64,000 nucleotides of DNA, taken from the NCBI GenBank assembly GCA_049323615.1, contig JBMOPD010000009.1, positions 1 through 64,000 of the forward strand, in the 5' to 3' direction. Shown piece by piece: positions 50,443-59,643 of this stretch (positions within the stretch are counted from its first letter, which is position 1; the number at the start of each line of letters is the position of its first letter). The DNA is from JBMOPD01 sp049323615 (GTDB lineage: Bacteria > Bacillota > Desulfotomaculia > Desulfotomaculales > Desulfocucumaceae). A program made the position numbers and the translations under genes. The notes under the pieces were generated by a model. The model made no database searches. It saw only the letters and a list, made by a program, of their open reading frames with translations, and was not told the origin of the DNA.

Positions 50443-50868
50443 ATGCTGGATAAAAGCTATGGCGAAATAGTCATCGGGTCGCGCTGGGTATCCAGGGCCA
50501 GGACCATTACCGAGGCTGACGTGGTCAACTTCTCCGGCCTGAGCGGGGACTGGTATCCCCTGCACACCGACAGGGAATATGCCGCCGGAACGGTTTTCGG
50601 CCAGAGGATTGCCCACGGGATGCTGGTTCTTTCGGTTTCCACCGGTCTTTTGAAGATCATGCCGGGCAGTGTGGAGGCGTTCTACGGCATGGACGAGGTC
50701 CGTTTCATGAAGCCGGTCTTTTTTGGGGACACCATTCACGTGGAGCTCCATGCCCTGGAGAAAACCGACCGGTCGAGGGGGGGCGGAATCTTGACCCTGC
50801 TGTGCGAGGTCAAAAACCAGAAAGGCGATACCGTGGTCACCGCCAAGATGAAGATGCTGATGAAATAG
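50443..50868 (+). CDS. MaoC-family dehydratase
   Basis: A 141-residue hotdog protein with FSGLSGDWYPLHTDREYAAG and FGQRIAHG. It shares SGDWYPLH with the MaoC protein at 36.2 kb, and the pair looks recently related. A near-perfect ribosome site (AAGGAGGTGA) precedes ATG. It follows the amidohydrolase by 30 bases, and a strong hairpin separates it from the acyl-CoA dehydrogenase gene. Confidence 0.86.
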   Translation: MLDKSYGEIVIGSRWVSRARTITEADVVNFSGLSGDWYPLHTDREYAAGTVFGQRIAHGMLVLSVSTGLLKIMPGSVEAFYGMDEVRFMKPVFFGDTIHVELHALEKTDRSRGGGILTLLCEVKNQKGDTVVTAKMKMLMK

Positions 50869-50873
50869 CGCAG

Positions 50874-50916
50874 CCGGACTCCGCTTGCCGGCCGGCTGCC
50901 GACAAGCGGAGTCCGG
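50874..50916 (+). repeat. 14-bp perfect hairpin inside the operon
   Basis: CCGGACTCCGCTTG (50874-50887) and its exact complement (50903-50916) with a 15-base loop, starting 6 bases after the MaoC stop. No U-tract follows. It could be an RNA-processing or mRNA-stability element, or a partial terminator that lowers expression of the genes after it. Confidence 0.55.
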
Positions 50917-50939
50917 CGGAAAGGGGATGCCGAAGGCCG

Positions 50940-52088
50940 ATGGAGGAACACTGGTTGTTTCGGGAAGAACACCTGGCCTTCCGAAAGGTGGTCAGAAACT
51001 GGCTGGCCAGGGAGATATGCCCGGAGGCGGATAAGTGGGAGAAGGCAGGAGATCTTCCTGCCGCGGTGTTTCAAAAATTTGGTGATATGGGCCTGCTGGG
51101 GCTGAAATTTCCCGAGGAGTACGCCGGCCAGGGGGTGGACCTGTTTTCGGCGGCGGTGTTTTTGGAAGAAATGGGATATGCCGCCCTGGGTTCGCTGGTG
51201 GCATCGGTGGGCGCCCACTCCGAGGTGGCCCTGCCGCCTGTATACAAGTACGGCAATGAAGAACAGAAACAAAGGTACCTGGTTCCCGGCATAAAGGGCG
51301 AAAAGATCGGGGCGCTGGCCGTCACGGAGCCCGATGCGGGGTCCAATGTGGCCGGGATACAGACCGTTGCCCGCCGGACGGAGGACGGCTACGTGTTGAA
51401 CGGCAGCAAAATTTTCATCAGCAACGGGGGAGTGGCGGATTTTGTCGTGGTGGCCGCGAAGACGGATCCAGCGGCGGGGCACCGGGGCATCAGCCTTTTT
51501 ATAGTGGAAAAGGGAACGCCGGGTTTTTCGGCCGGCCGCAAACTGGACAAGGCCGGTATGCTGGCCGCCAATACGGCGGAGTTGATCTTTGAAGAATGCC
51601 GTGTTCCGGCGGAAAGCATTCTGGGTACGGAAAACCGGGGATTCTACCAGCTCATGGATGGCTTTCAGTGGGAGCGCATGTACCTGGCCTTGGGTTCCGT
51701 CGGTATTGCCCGGGCGGCCCTGGAAGAGGCCGTAAACTATACCGGCCGGCGGATCCAATTCGGCCAGCCCATCTGCAAGTTTCAGGCCCTGCGGCACCGG
51801 CTGGTGGATATGGCCGCCCGGGTTGAAATGGCCCGGCACCTGGTTTATAACGCATTGTGGCTGATAAGTAACGGCAAGAACTGTCTTAAGGAGGTGTCCA
51901 TGGCCAAGTACGCCGCTGCGGAGGCTGCTTACGACGTGGCCGGGAGTGCCCTGCAGATGCACGGCGGCTACGGCTACATGAAGGAGTACCCCATCGAGCG
52001 GATCTGGAGGGACAGCAGGGTGCTGGCCATAGTGGGCGGCACGGTGGAAATTATGAAAGAAATCGTGGCCGGGGAGATGGGCCTGTAG
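50940..52088 (+). CDS. Acyl-CoA dehydrogenase, long-chain/isovaleryl-type base position
   Basis: A 382-residue acyl-CoA dehydrogenase: LAVTEPDAGSNVAGIQTVA, then HGGYGYMKEYPIERIWRD. The usual Glu is Gly here (IVGGTVEIMK), and a Glu in GFQWERMYLALGSVG on the earlier helix can serve as base, as in long-chain and isovaleryl-CoA dehydrogenases. The ATG at 50940 starts the family-like N-terminus (EEHWLFREEHLAFRKVV). The frame extends upstream through the hairpin but that part is not protein-like. Confidence 0.87.
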   Translation: MEEHWLFREEHLAFRKVVRNWLAREICPEADKWEKAGDLPAAVFQKFGDMGLLGLKFPEEYAGQGVDLFSAAVFLEEMGYAALGSLVASVGAHSEVALPPVYKYGNEEQKQRYLVPGIKGEKIGALAVTEPDAGSNVAGIQTVARRTEDGYVLNGSKIFISNGGVADFVVVAAKTDPAAGHRGISLFIVEKGTPGFSAGRKLDKAGMLAANTAELIFEECRVPAESILGTENRGFYQLMDGFQWERMYLALGSVGIARAALEEAVNYTGRRIQFGQPICKFQALRHRLVDMAARVEMARHLVYNALWLISNGKNCLKEVSMAKYAAAEAAYDVAGSALQMHGGYGYMKEYPIERIWRDSRVLAIVGGTVEIMKEIVAGEMGL

Positions 52089-52243
52089 GCCGTATCCGCG
52101 ATAGCGGGCGGGACCCCCGGGCGGGCATGGCTTCCGGTTAACCGGTTAAAAAGAAAGAGGAGGTGGGGGAGGGTGATCGTGGGGCGGATATTTAAATAAT
52201 CAGAATAGTATGGATTTTAATCACGCGTAAAGGGGAAGTGGAT

Positions 52244-53788
52244 ATGAAGCTTAGTAACTATGACAACATCAATTTTGCCCAGCCGATTATTACCTGGGCA
52301 AAGCACCAGCCTGACAGGGTGGCGATTTACGCCGAGGGGGCGGCTATTACCTGGCGGGAATTGAACAACAGGGCAAACAGGGTGGCCTGGGCGGCGAAAG
52401 GAATGGGACTGAAAAAAGGCGATGTCGTCGCTCTCATGCTCAAGACACAGCCGGAATACCTGGAGGTGACTTATGGCCTGGCCAAGGTTGGAATCGGCCT
52501 GGTGCTGCTCAATTACCGCCTGGCTCCGGGCGAAATAAATTATATCCTGAATGACTCCGGCTCCAAAAAACTTTTCTTCGGGGCAGAATTCCTGGATGTG
52601 GTGGAAGAAGCGAGGAAAGAACTGACGGACCTGGGTGACGGCGACTTTATCGTTATCGGGGGCGAAGCGCCCGGGGGTTGCCAGTCTTATGAAAACATCA
52701 TCTCCGGGGCCTCCGATGCCGAACCTGACCTGGAGGCCACCGCCAACGACCTCCTGCATCTCATGTATACCTCCGGGACCACCGGCTTGCCCAAGGGGGC
52801 CGTCAGGACGCACGGCAACAATATGTGGATAACCGCCCAAGGACTGTATCACTACGGTTATACCAGGGACAGCATTCATATTGTGGCCGGGCCCATGTAT
52901 CACCTGGGTCCCGGCGGTTTTGCCTGGATGCAGTTGGCTGCCGGGGGAACCCTGGTTATGCAGAAGGACTTTCATCCCCGGAATTACCTGAAATTGATAG
53001 AAAAATACAAGGTTACGCACCTATGGCTGGTCCCGGTGATGCTCAACATGGTGGCCACCCTGCCCGACGAGATCAAAGAGAAGTACGACCTCAGTTCGGT
53101 GAGGGTGATCACCACCTCGGGATCGGCCTTGCAGACCGAAGTGAGGCAGAGGGCCAGGAAGACCTTCCCCGGGTCGGTGCACAATGATTTTTACGGGTCA
53201 ACGGAATTTGGTGTGGGTTTGACCATAAATGACTATGACGGCCGGCGAAAGGAGGCCTGCGTGGGACTGCCCGGTTTTGGCGCGAATGCCAGGATTTGCG
53301 GCCCGGACGGAAAGGAGGTGGCCCGGGGAGAGATTGGCGAGCTGTGGATTAAACACCCGGGTGTTTGCGCCGGCTATCATAACAAGCCGGAAGCAACCGC
53401 CGCGAGATTCAAGGATGGCTGGGTCAGCTGCGATGATTTGGCCAGGCAGGACGAAGAGGGCTATTATTACATCGTTGACCGCAAGTCGGACATGATCATC
53501 AGCGGCGGGATGAACGTATACCCAGCCGAGGTGGAAAATGTACTTTACAACCATCCCAAGGTCGTGGAGGCGGCGGTGATTGGTGTCCCCGATCCCAAAT
53601 GGCAGGAGGCGGTGAAGGCATACATTGTGCTTAAGCCCGGATCCGAGGCTACGCAGGAAGAAATAGTGGGATTTTGCCGCGGCAAGATTGCGGCCTACAA
53701 AATACCCAAAGTGGTGGAATTTGTGGCGGAACTGCCAAAGACCAGCAGTGGCAAGATTTTGAAAAGGGAACTGCGGTTGAGGAGCTGA
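52244..53788 (+). CDS. AMP-forming acyl-CoA ligase
   Basis: A 514-residue ANL ligase with P-loop YTSGTTGLPKGAVRTH (about residue 170), A5 region FYGSTEFGVG, hinge DMIISGGMNVYPAEVENVL and catalytic Lys in TSSGKILKREL. ATG at 52244 has AAAGGGG 8 bases upstream; the GTG 6 bases earlier is too close. A 155-base gap separates it from the dehydrogenase and holds no clear promoter, so it is probably still in the operon. The next gene is another ligase. Confidence 0.92.
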   Translation: MKLSNYDNINFAQPIITWAKHQPDRVAIYAEGAAITWRELNNRANRVAWAAKGMGLKKGDVVALMLKTQPEYLEVTYGLAKVGIGLVLLNYRLAPGEINYILNDSGSKKLFFGAEFLDVVEEARKELTDLGDGDFIVIGGEAPGGCQSYENIISGASDAEPDLEATANDLLHLMYTSGTTGLPKGAVRTHGNNMWITAQGLYHYGYTRDSIHIVAGPMYHLGPGGFAWMQLAAGGTLVMQKDFHPRNYLKLIEKYKVTHLWLVPVMLNMVATLPDEIKEKYDLSSVRVITTSGSALQTEVRQRARKTFPGSVHNDFYGSTEFGVGLTINDYDGRRKEACVGLPGFGANARICGPDGKEVARGEIGELWIKHPGVCAGYHNKPEATAARFKDGWVSCDDLARQDEEGYYYIVDRKSDMIISGGMNVYPAEVENVLYNHPKVVEAAVIGVPDPKWQEAVKAYIVLKPGSEATQEEIVGFCRGKIAAYKIPKVVEFVAELPKTSSGKILKRELRLRS

Positions 53789-53843
53789 AGAAGGTTCGTG
53801 CCCCGTCGTCAGGGTCTGGGGGCCAGTAATGAAAGGAGCTGTA

Positions 53844-55459
53844 ATGGCTATGTTTAACGAGGAGATTATTTCCATGGCTGCCACCCCGGAGAAGACAGGT
53901 CTGCGGCGCATGACCCAGCACGCCCTGTTGAGGAGCAGTGTGCTGCGCTTTCCCAAGAAGGTGGCCCTGGTTGACGTGGCGCACGGTTACAGGCAGCAAA
54001 CCTACGAGGAACTGTGGGCGCGGACAAACAGGCTGGCCAATGCTCTTTCCGGCCTCGGCGTGCAGAAGGGGGACAAGGTCGCTTTCTGGACGGAGGACCG
54101 CCTGGAGCACGTGGAAATATGGTATGCCACCTCCAAAATCGGTGCGGTGTGGACGGCTGTAAACGCTTTGTATACCGGCGAAGAGGCTGAATATGTCATC
54201 GTTCACTCGGATGCCGTGGTGCTTGTTTTCAGCCCCCTGATGCTCGACAGGCTGCAGGAGATAAAGCACAAGCTGACCGGGGTCAGACACTTTGTCATTC
54301 TCGGCGACCAGGCGCCGGAGGGCATTCATAGTTATGAGGACCTGTTGTCGGCGGCGCCGGACAGGGAGCCGGATGTGGAGGTGTCGGACAACGACTGGGA
54401 CAGCCTGACCTATACCTCCGGCACCACGGGACGTCCCTCCGGTTCTATACGCACCCATGCCTCCGGCCTGGGGTGGGAAACCAACCTGAGCCAGATGGTG
54501 GGGCTCATGCCCGGGGACAGGCTATGGGCGTGGTATCCAAATTTTCACTGGGGGGGTGTGTTACCACCAGGCCGGTGTTGGCGGCGGGAGGAACCAGGTG
54601 GATATCGGGCAGGCCGGACCCCAAGGCCTTCCTGGAGGCGGTGCAGAAGGAGGGGATAAACAAGGTGCTGGCCATTCCCTCCATTGCCACGATGGTTTGC
54701 AGTTACCCGGAAATAGACAGGTACGACACGTCCAGTATCAAGCTGTGGGGCAGCAGCGGGTCCGCCTGGCTGATGCCGGTCAGGGAGGAGGTACACAGGA
54801 AATTTCCCCACGCCGAACTGAGGGAGCTGTATTCATCCACGGAGGCCCTCTTTGCCTGGGCCGGCCACGATGACGTACTGAACTGCGAGAGAACCTCCGG
54901 TCTGCCGGCCCAGGGCAATGAAGTGAAAATCCTGGATTTCGGCGGAAGAGAACTGCCGCCGAAGAAGTGGGGCCTCATCGCCATCAAGGGCATCAGCGTC
55001 CATGACGGCTATTACAAGAATCCGGAAAAAACGTCGGAGAGCATTATCGGCGACGGCTGGTTTACCGCCCATGACATCGGGTTCAAGGATGGGAGCGGGC
55101 GGGTGTACGTTTCCGACCGCGCCAAGGACATCATAAATACCGGTGGTGAAACCGTCTACCCGGCGGAGGTGGAGAATGTAATCCTGCGCCATCCCAAGGT
55201 GGCGTGGTGCGCCGTGGTCAGTTCCCCTGATCCGGTGTACACGGAAAGGGTTACAGCGGTCGTCGTTCTGAGGCCGGGCCTGGAGGGTTCGGAGGATCTG
55301 GCCGAAGAAATCAAGGAATTCTGCCGGGGCAAGCTGGCCCCTTTCAAGCTGCCGCGGAAGGTGGACTTTGCCAGGGAACTGCCCTTTGTGGGATCGGGCA
55401 AGGTTGATAAAAAGCGGATCAGGGCCATGTATTGGAAGGACAGGAAATTCAAGGTGTAG
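53844..55459 (+). pseudogene. AMP-forming acyl-CoA ligase interrupted by a frameshift in a run of seven G
   Basis: The first part (to about codon 235) reads as an ANL ligase up to WAWYPNFHWGG. The run of 7 G at 54550-54556 then throws the frame off and the first frame ends at 54659. In the next phase the ligase continues without loss: CVTTRPVLAAGG, LYSSTEALFAW, DIINTGGETVYPAEVENVI and catalytic Lys in VGSGKVDKKRI. One extra G restores a protein of about 538 residues. The P-loop is odd: YTSGTTGRPSGSIRTH has Ser where Lys is usual. It may be a true mutation, a phase-variable tract or a sequencing error. ATG at 53844 has AAGGAG upstream. Confidence 0.85.
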
Positions 55460-55512
55460 CCGGGGCCGCGGCCGAGGCGGCGCATGAAAACTTTAAACGG
55501 GAGGTTTGAGCG

Positions 55513-57138
55513 GTGTTTGAGCAGATGTTCAAAGAATTGTGCCTGGCGCACATTCCCATTGTAATGTGTGCGGAAAATTTTCCGGACGGCAAGATGGCCC
55601 TTACCGACCTGGAGGCCGGCCGGAACTGGACATACAGGGAACTGAACCGGGATATCAACAGGCTGGCCCATGCCTTTCAGGGCGAGGGTCTGGAAAAGGG
55701 CGACGTGGTGATGACTTCGCTGCTCAATTCGGCGGAATCCATCATAGCCATCTATGCCGGCTTCAAGGCCGGGGTGGTGAGCAGTCCCATCAACTTCCGG
55801 CTGGCCGTGGGTGAAGTCGCCTACCACCTGGAGGACAGCCGCCCCAAGATTTATATTTACGACCCGGAAATTGAATCCATTGTTAAAAAGGCATTGGAAA
55901 TGTCCGCGCACAATCCGCAGAGGGTCCTTTCCACCGGTGAGTTGGCCGGCTACATGGAGGGGAGGCCGGAAACCGAGCCGGAAAACATTACCGGCGTCAC
56001 CCCCTTCGACGAGTGCCTGCGCCTTTATACTTCCGGCACCACCGGCAGGGCCAAGGGTGTTCCGCTGTCCCACTTTGCCAATTACATCTGTTGTTTTATG
56101 GTTGTCGCCCTGGACAGCTGGACGCCCGGGCACAAGATACTGGCTTTTTCCCCCTACTTCCACCGGGCGGGGAACAATGCCGGCTTTATGCCGGCGCTCA
56201 GCATCGGCGCCCACGTTTTTACCATGAAGCACTTTGATCCGGTGGCCGCCCTGAACGCCATTGAAAAGGCCGGGATAAATTTCCTGGTGGGCGCCCCGCC
56301 CATGTTTGCCGCCATGAGCAGGGTGGTCAGGATGAAGAAAGGTGAGAAGTCGTGGGATTTGAGCAGTTTACAGGCAATCGACACCATGGGGGCGCCCCTG
56401 GACCGTGATACTTACCTGGCCATGAAAGAAACCCTTTGCGAGAAGGTATACAATTCCGACGGAAACACCGAGGCGGGCTGGGTGATCAAGCAGAGCCCCT
56501 GGGCGCCGGCGGAAAAGTATGAAACAAACCCTGTTATGAACGGGGTTCCCATGCCCTTCCATTTTGTACGGGTGGTGAAGAGGTATCCCGACCGCAAGGC
56601 GGATCCCGGCGACCTGGTGGCCAGGGACGGGGTGGAAAAGGGCGAGATGATAGTCCGCTCACCCTTCCAGGCCGTATCTTACCACAACAAGCCGGATAAG
56701 ACCGCCGAGAGTTTCCGCGACGGCTGGTTCTACACCGGGGACGCCGTCACCTGGGACAAGGACGGCTATTTCATGATTCACGGGCGTTCGGGCGACATGA
56801 TCCTTACCGGGGCGGAGAATGTCTACCCGGACGAGGTGGAGGCGATACTTCTTGAACACCCGAAGGTGAGGGACTGCGTCGTGGTGGGGGTTCCCGACCC
56901 GGACGGGATCCTGGGCAGCGTGATAGTGGCCTACATTGTTCCGGAGGACGGATCACTGACGGCGGCGGAGCTGGACGGGTTCTGCCGGGAGCATCCCATG
57001 CTGGCCAGATTCAAGCGTCCCAGGTACTACAGAATTACCGGGGAAATCCCCTACACGGCCACAGGGAAAAGAATCCGCTACGTCGTTCGCGAGAGGGCAA
57101 GGAAGGATATGGAGGAAGGCATGTTTACCAAAGTCTGA
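55513..57138 (+). CDS. AMP-forming acyl-CoA ligase, paralogue of the 5.4 kb ligase
   Basis: A 541-residue ANL ligase. P-loop YTSGTTGRAKGVPLSH, hinge region DMILTGAENVYPDEVEAIL, catalytic Lys in TATGKRIRYVVRE. It shares with the ligase at 5.4 kb SPINFRL/CPINFRL, FLVGAPP/FLIGAPP, the ending HPMLARFKRPRYY and a similar tail, so the two are closer to each other than to the other ligases here. GTG start with GGGAGG 8 bases upstream. Last gene of the long run. Confidence 0.9.
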   Translation: MFEQMFKELCLAHIPIVMCAENFPDGKMALTDLEAGRNWTYRELNRDINRLAHAFQGEGLEKGDVVMTSLLNSAESIIAIYAGFKAGVVSSPINFRLAVGEVAYHLEDSRPKIYIYDPEIESIVKKALEMSAHNPQRVLSTGELAGYMEGRPETEPENITGVTPFDECLRLYTSGTTGRAKGVPLSHFANYICCFMVVALDSWTPGHKILAFSPYFHRAGNNAGFMPALSIGAHVFTMKHFDPVAALNAIEKAGINFLVGAPPMFAAMSRVVRMKKGEKSWDLSSLQAIDTMGAPLDRDTYLAMKETLCEKVYNSDGNTEAGWVIKQSPWAPAEKYETNPVMNGVPMPFHFVRVVKRYPDRKADPGDLVARDGVEKGEMIVRSPFQAVSYHNKPDKTAESFRDGWFYTGDAVTWDKDGYFMIHGRSGDMILTGAENVYPDEVEAILLEHPKVRDCVVVGVPDPDGILGSVIVAYIVPEDGSLTAAELDGFCREHPMLARFKRPRYYRITGEIPYTATGKRIRYVVRERARKDMEEGMFTKV

Positions 57139-57214
57139 AAGACCGGTGGCGGCGATGCTGTCGCCGCCGCCCCGGCGTTTTTAAAACTGCAATTGGCGAA
57201 AGGGGCTGCGCGCA

Positions 57215-57370
57215 ATGAGAAAGCTGTACGGCATGGCCGGTTTGACCCACGGGTTTATTCTCAGGAACAATGCTTCCAAGTTTCCAAACAAACCGGCGGT
57301 GATAGATATAGAGAGGAACAAGAAATGTACCTACGCCCGGTTGAAGAGGATATTGATAGTCCGATATTAA
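57215..57370 (+). pseudogene. N-terminal fragment of an acyl-CoA ligase gene
   Basis: A 51-codon frame beginning MRKLYGMAGLTHGFILRNNA and continuing FPNKPAVIDIERNKKCTYAR, which is the start of an AMP-forming ligase, then a stop. No further ligase sequence follows. An AAAGGGG lies upstream, so a short peptide could still be made. The 341-base gap between the ligase and the activator holds only this relic and AT-rich sequence. Confidence 0.65.
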
Positions 57371-57479
57371 ATTTAAAAAGCCGGACCTTGCATTTTACCC
57401 GGAATGATGGGTCGCCTGTGAACTAGTGGAGCACCGGGTTGCCATACCGGCATCACTTTTTCGGGGAGGATGAATTGAG

Positions 57480-59417
57480 ATGAGCAAAATAGCAATCCTT
57501 TCACCATTTTCCGAATTTACTAAAATGTTGCGAAATATCTGCCTGGATAACGACCAGGATATTATCGAGGTGGTGGAGGCATACGGCAGCGAGGCCCTGC
57601 ATACAGCGCAAAAGTTGGAAAATGCCGGGTTCGAGGCTATAATCGCCCGCCGGTTTACCGCCGCCCACCTGAAGGAAAACAAGCTGCCCATCCCAATTAT
57701 AGATTTAAGAATAAATGAGCTCGATCTTTTACAAAAGATGCACCAGATCGTATCCATGGGTTTTAAAAAGATCGGCTGCCTTTTTTACAGCGAGGAGCTG
57801 ATGGACTATGATTTTGAAGCATTTGAAGAGATTTTGGGCATAAAAATACTGCCTCTGCCCTACCACCTGCCGGGGGATGATATTGAAGACCAGGTGCAGC
57901 GCGCCATAAAAAATGAGGTGGACTTTGTGCTGACCACCGGCATCTGCATCGCCAGGAAATGCGTCAGCAACGGGCTACGGGTGGAAGTGGTATACCCCAG
58001 GAAAAGCTCGGTGATCACGGGCATCCAGAGGGCCAGGGAAACCATTGCCGCCAATAAGCAATACCTGGATTACAGCCGGCAGTTGCAGACAATCATCAAC
58101 TCGACCCGGGACGGCATGCTGGTGGTGGACAGCAACCTGGTGATCACCATGATCAACCCGGTGGCGGAGAAAATTTTCAACGTGGTGGCCGGGGAGATTG
58201 TCGGCAAATCCGTTAATTCGATTCACCCGCAGCTGGATTTGTCTTCGCTGGTGCATCAGCACCGGCAGGAGGAAGATAAAATAGTCCGGTTCGACAACAG
58301 GCAGCTGGTAATCAAGTGGGCGCCGCTGAACATGGATAATAACCTGGTTTGGGGCACCCTGTTCATTGTCCAGGATGTCAGTGAGGTACAGAGGCTGGAC
58401 CAGCAGATCAGGGCCGAAAATATCGCCAGGGGATTGAAGGCCAGGTTTGAGTTAAGTCATATCTGGGGGGTAAGCCAGAAAATACAAAAGGTGAAAAACC
58501 AGGCGCGGCGTTATGCCGAGAGTGATTCAACCATTTTGATCACCGGCGAGTCGGGGACCGGGAAGGAGCTGATTGCCCAGGCCATTCACAACAGCAGCAG
58601 CCGGAAAAATGGTCCCTTTGTGGCGGTCAACTGCGCCAGCTTACCGGAGACCCTGCTGGAAAGCGAGCTGTTCGGCTATGAAAAGGGGGCCTTTACGGGG
58701 GCCGACAAAAACGGCAAGGCCGGCCTGTTTGAACTGGCCCACAAGGGGACGATCTTCCTGGACGAGATCGGCGACTGCCCGGTTTCGCTGCAGGCCAAGC
58801 TCCTGCGTGTTTTGCAGGAGAAGGAGGTCCGGCGGATCGGCAGTGAGAAGATAATTCCGGTGGACGTGCGGGTGCTGGCGGCTACCAATAAAGATCTTTT
58901 AACGGAAATTAAAAAGAGGAATTTCCGGGAGGACCTGTATTACAGGTTGAATGTGCTGAGCATCAAGGTCCCGCCCCTGCGGGAGCGCAAGGATGATATC
59001 GGGGAACTGTCCAACCTCTTCATCGAAAGGTGCCGGGCCGGGACCGTGAAAAAGGTTCCCCCTTTTTCCCCCGTTCAGATCAGGAAATTGTCCCTCTATC
59101 ACTGGCCCGGCAATATCCGGGAACTGGAGAATTTCGTTGAAAGATACGTTTTACTTTATAGGGCCGGTGACAATGTCGACAGCCTTATTGATCAGTTTTT
59201 GATCGAGAGCGTGTCACAGGAAAATTTCCGGTCTGAGGACCCGGACGTACTGGAGATCAGGATCGGCACGCTGAAAGAAATGGAGCTGCAGATTTTTATC
59301 AAGATGGTTGAGGGGTTAAAACTGGATAAAAACAAAGTGGCCAGCCTTTTGAATATCAGCCGGACCACCCTATGGAAGAAGCTGAGGGACGTAGGTTATA
59401 CCGTCGTTGAAAAGTAA
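57480..59417 (+). CDS. Sigma-54-dependent activator with PrpR-type sensor and PAS domain
   Basis: A 645-residue enhancer-binding protein. Residues 1-180 form a PrpR N-terminal domain (AILSPFSEFTKMLRNICLD, VYPRKSSVITGIQ), which in PrpR binds a CoA- or acid-derived inducer. A PAS domain follows (about 200-310: IINSTRDGMLVVDSNLVITM), then the AAA+ core with Walker A GESGTGKE, the GAFTGA loop and Walker B GTIFLDEIGD, and a Fis-type helix-turn-helix (KNKVASLLNISRTTLWKKL). GGGGAGG lies 10 bases before ATG. It lies between two sigma-54-promoter operons that share an upstream palindrome. Confidence 0.93.
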   Translation: MSKIAILSPFSEFTKMLRNICLDNDQDIIEVVEAYGSEALHTAQKLENAGFEAIIARRFTAAHLKENKLPIPIIDLRINELDLLQKMHQIVSMGFKKIGCLFYSEELMDYDFEAFEEILGIKILPLPYHLPGDDIEDQVQRAIKNEVDFVLTTGICIARKCVSNGLRVEVVYPRKSSVITGIQRARETIAANKQYLDYSRQLQTIINSTRDGMLVVDSNLVITMINPVAEKIFNVVAGEIVGKSVNSIHPQLDLSSLVHQHRQEEDKIVRFDNRQLVIKWAPLNMDNNLVWGTLFIVQDVSEVQRLDQQIRAENIARGLKARFELSHIWGVSQKIQKVKNQARRYAESDSTILITGESGTGKELIAQAIHNSSSRKNGPFVAVNCASLPETLLESELFGYEKGAFTGADKNGKAGLFELAHKGTIFLDEIGDCPVSLQAKLLRVLQEKEVRRIGSEKIIPVDVRVLAATNKDLLTEIKKRNFREDLYYRLNVLSIKVPPLRERKDDIGELSNLFIERCRAGTVKKVPPFSPVQIRKLSLYHWPGNIRELENFVERYVLLYRAGDNVDSLIDQFLIESVSQENFRSEDPDVLEIRIGTLKEMELQIFIKMVEGLKLDKNKVASLLNISRTTLWKKLRDVGYTVVEK

Positions 59418-59439
59418 ACGGGATTCCAGTAAAACGTTC

Positions 59440-59474
59440 GGGAAATGAACTGTAATGTTCATTTCCCTTTTTTT
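59440..59474 (+). terminator. Hairpin with T7 tract after the activator; also second copy of the enhancer-like palindrome
   Basis: GGGAAATGAAC (59440-59450), 6-base loop, GTTCATTTCCC (59457-59467), then seven T: a textbook intrinsic terminator 22 bases after the stop codon. The same GTTCGGGAAATGAACTG sequence occurs 86 bases upstream of the 41.8 kb sigma-54-type promoter, and this copy lies 83 bases upstream of the one at 59.5 kb, so it may also be an activator site. Confidence 0.72.
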
Positions 59475-59521
59475 AGCCGGCAATCACGATCGGTTCCCGG
59501 TTATAACAAGTTCTCCGGATC

Positions 59522-59537
59522 CGGCATTGAACTTGCA
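59522..59537 (+). promoter_or_regulatory. Sigma-54 -24/-12 promoter candidate for the 59.6-64 kb operon
   Basis: CGGCATTGAACTTGCA: GG-GC spacing of 12, CAT after GG and TTGCA at -12. About 107 bases follow before the ATG of the racemase/CoA-transferase gene. Confidence 0.6.
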
Positions 59538-59643
59538 TATATGATAGGCACCGTGGAGAAGACTGAAGGGCCTGATCAAGGCGCCACAGCCGATGGCCGG
59601 CCGGGATGCGGGGGTATTTTGCCTTTAGTAGGGGGGATTTTTT

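Noticed and set aside
57193..57426. A 77-residue hypothetical protein in the gap before the PrpR-type activator
   Set aside because: A different phase of the same DNA encodes a clear ligase N-terminus, so this frame is a shadow of the relic.
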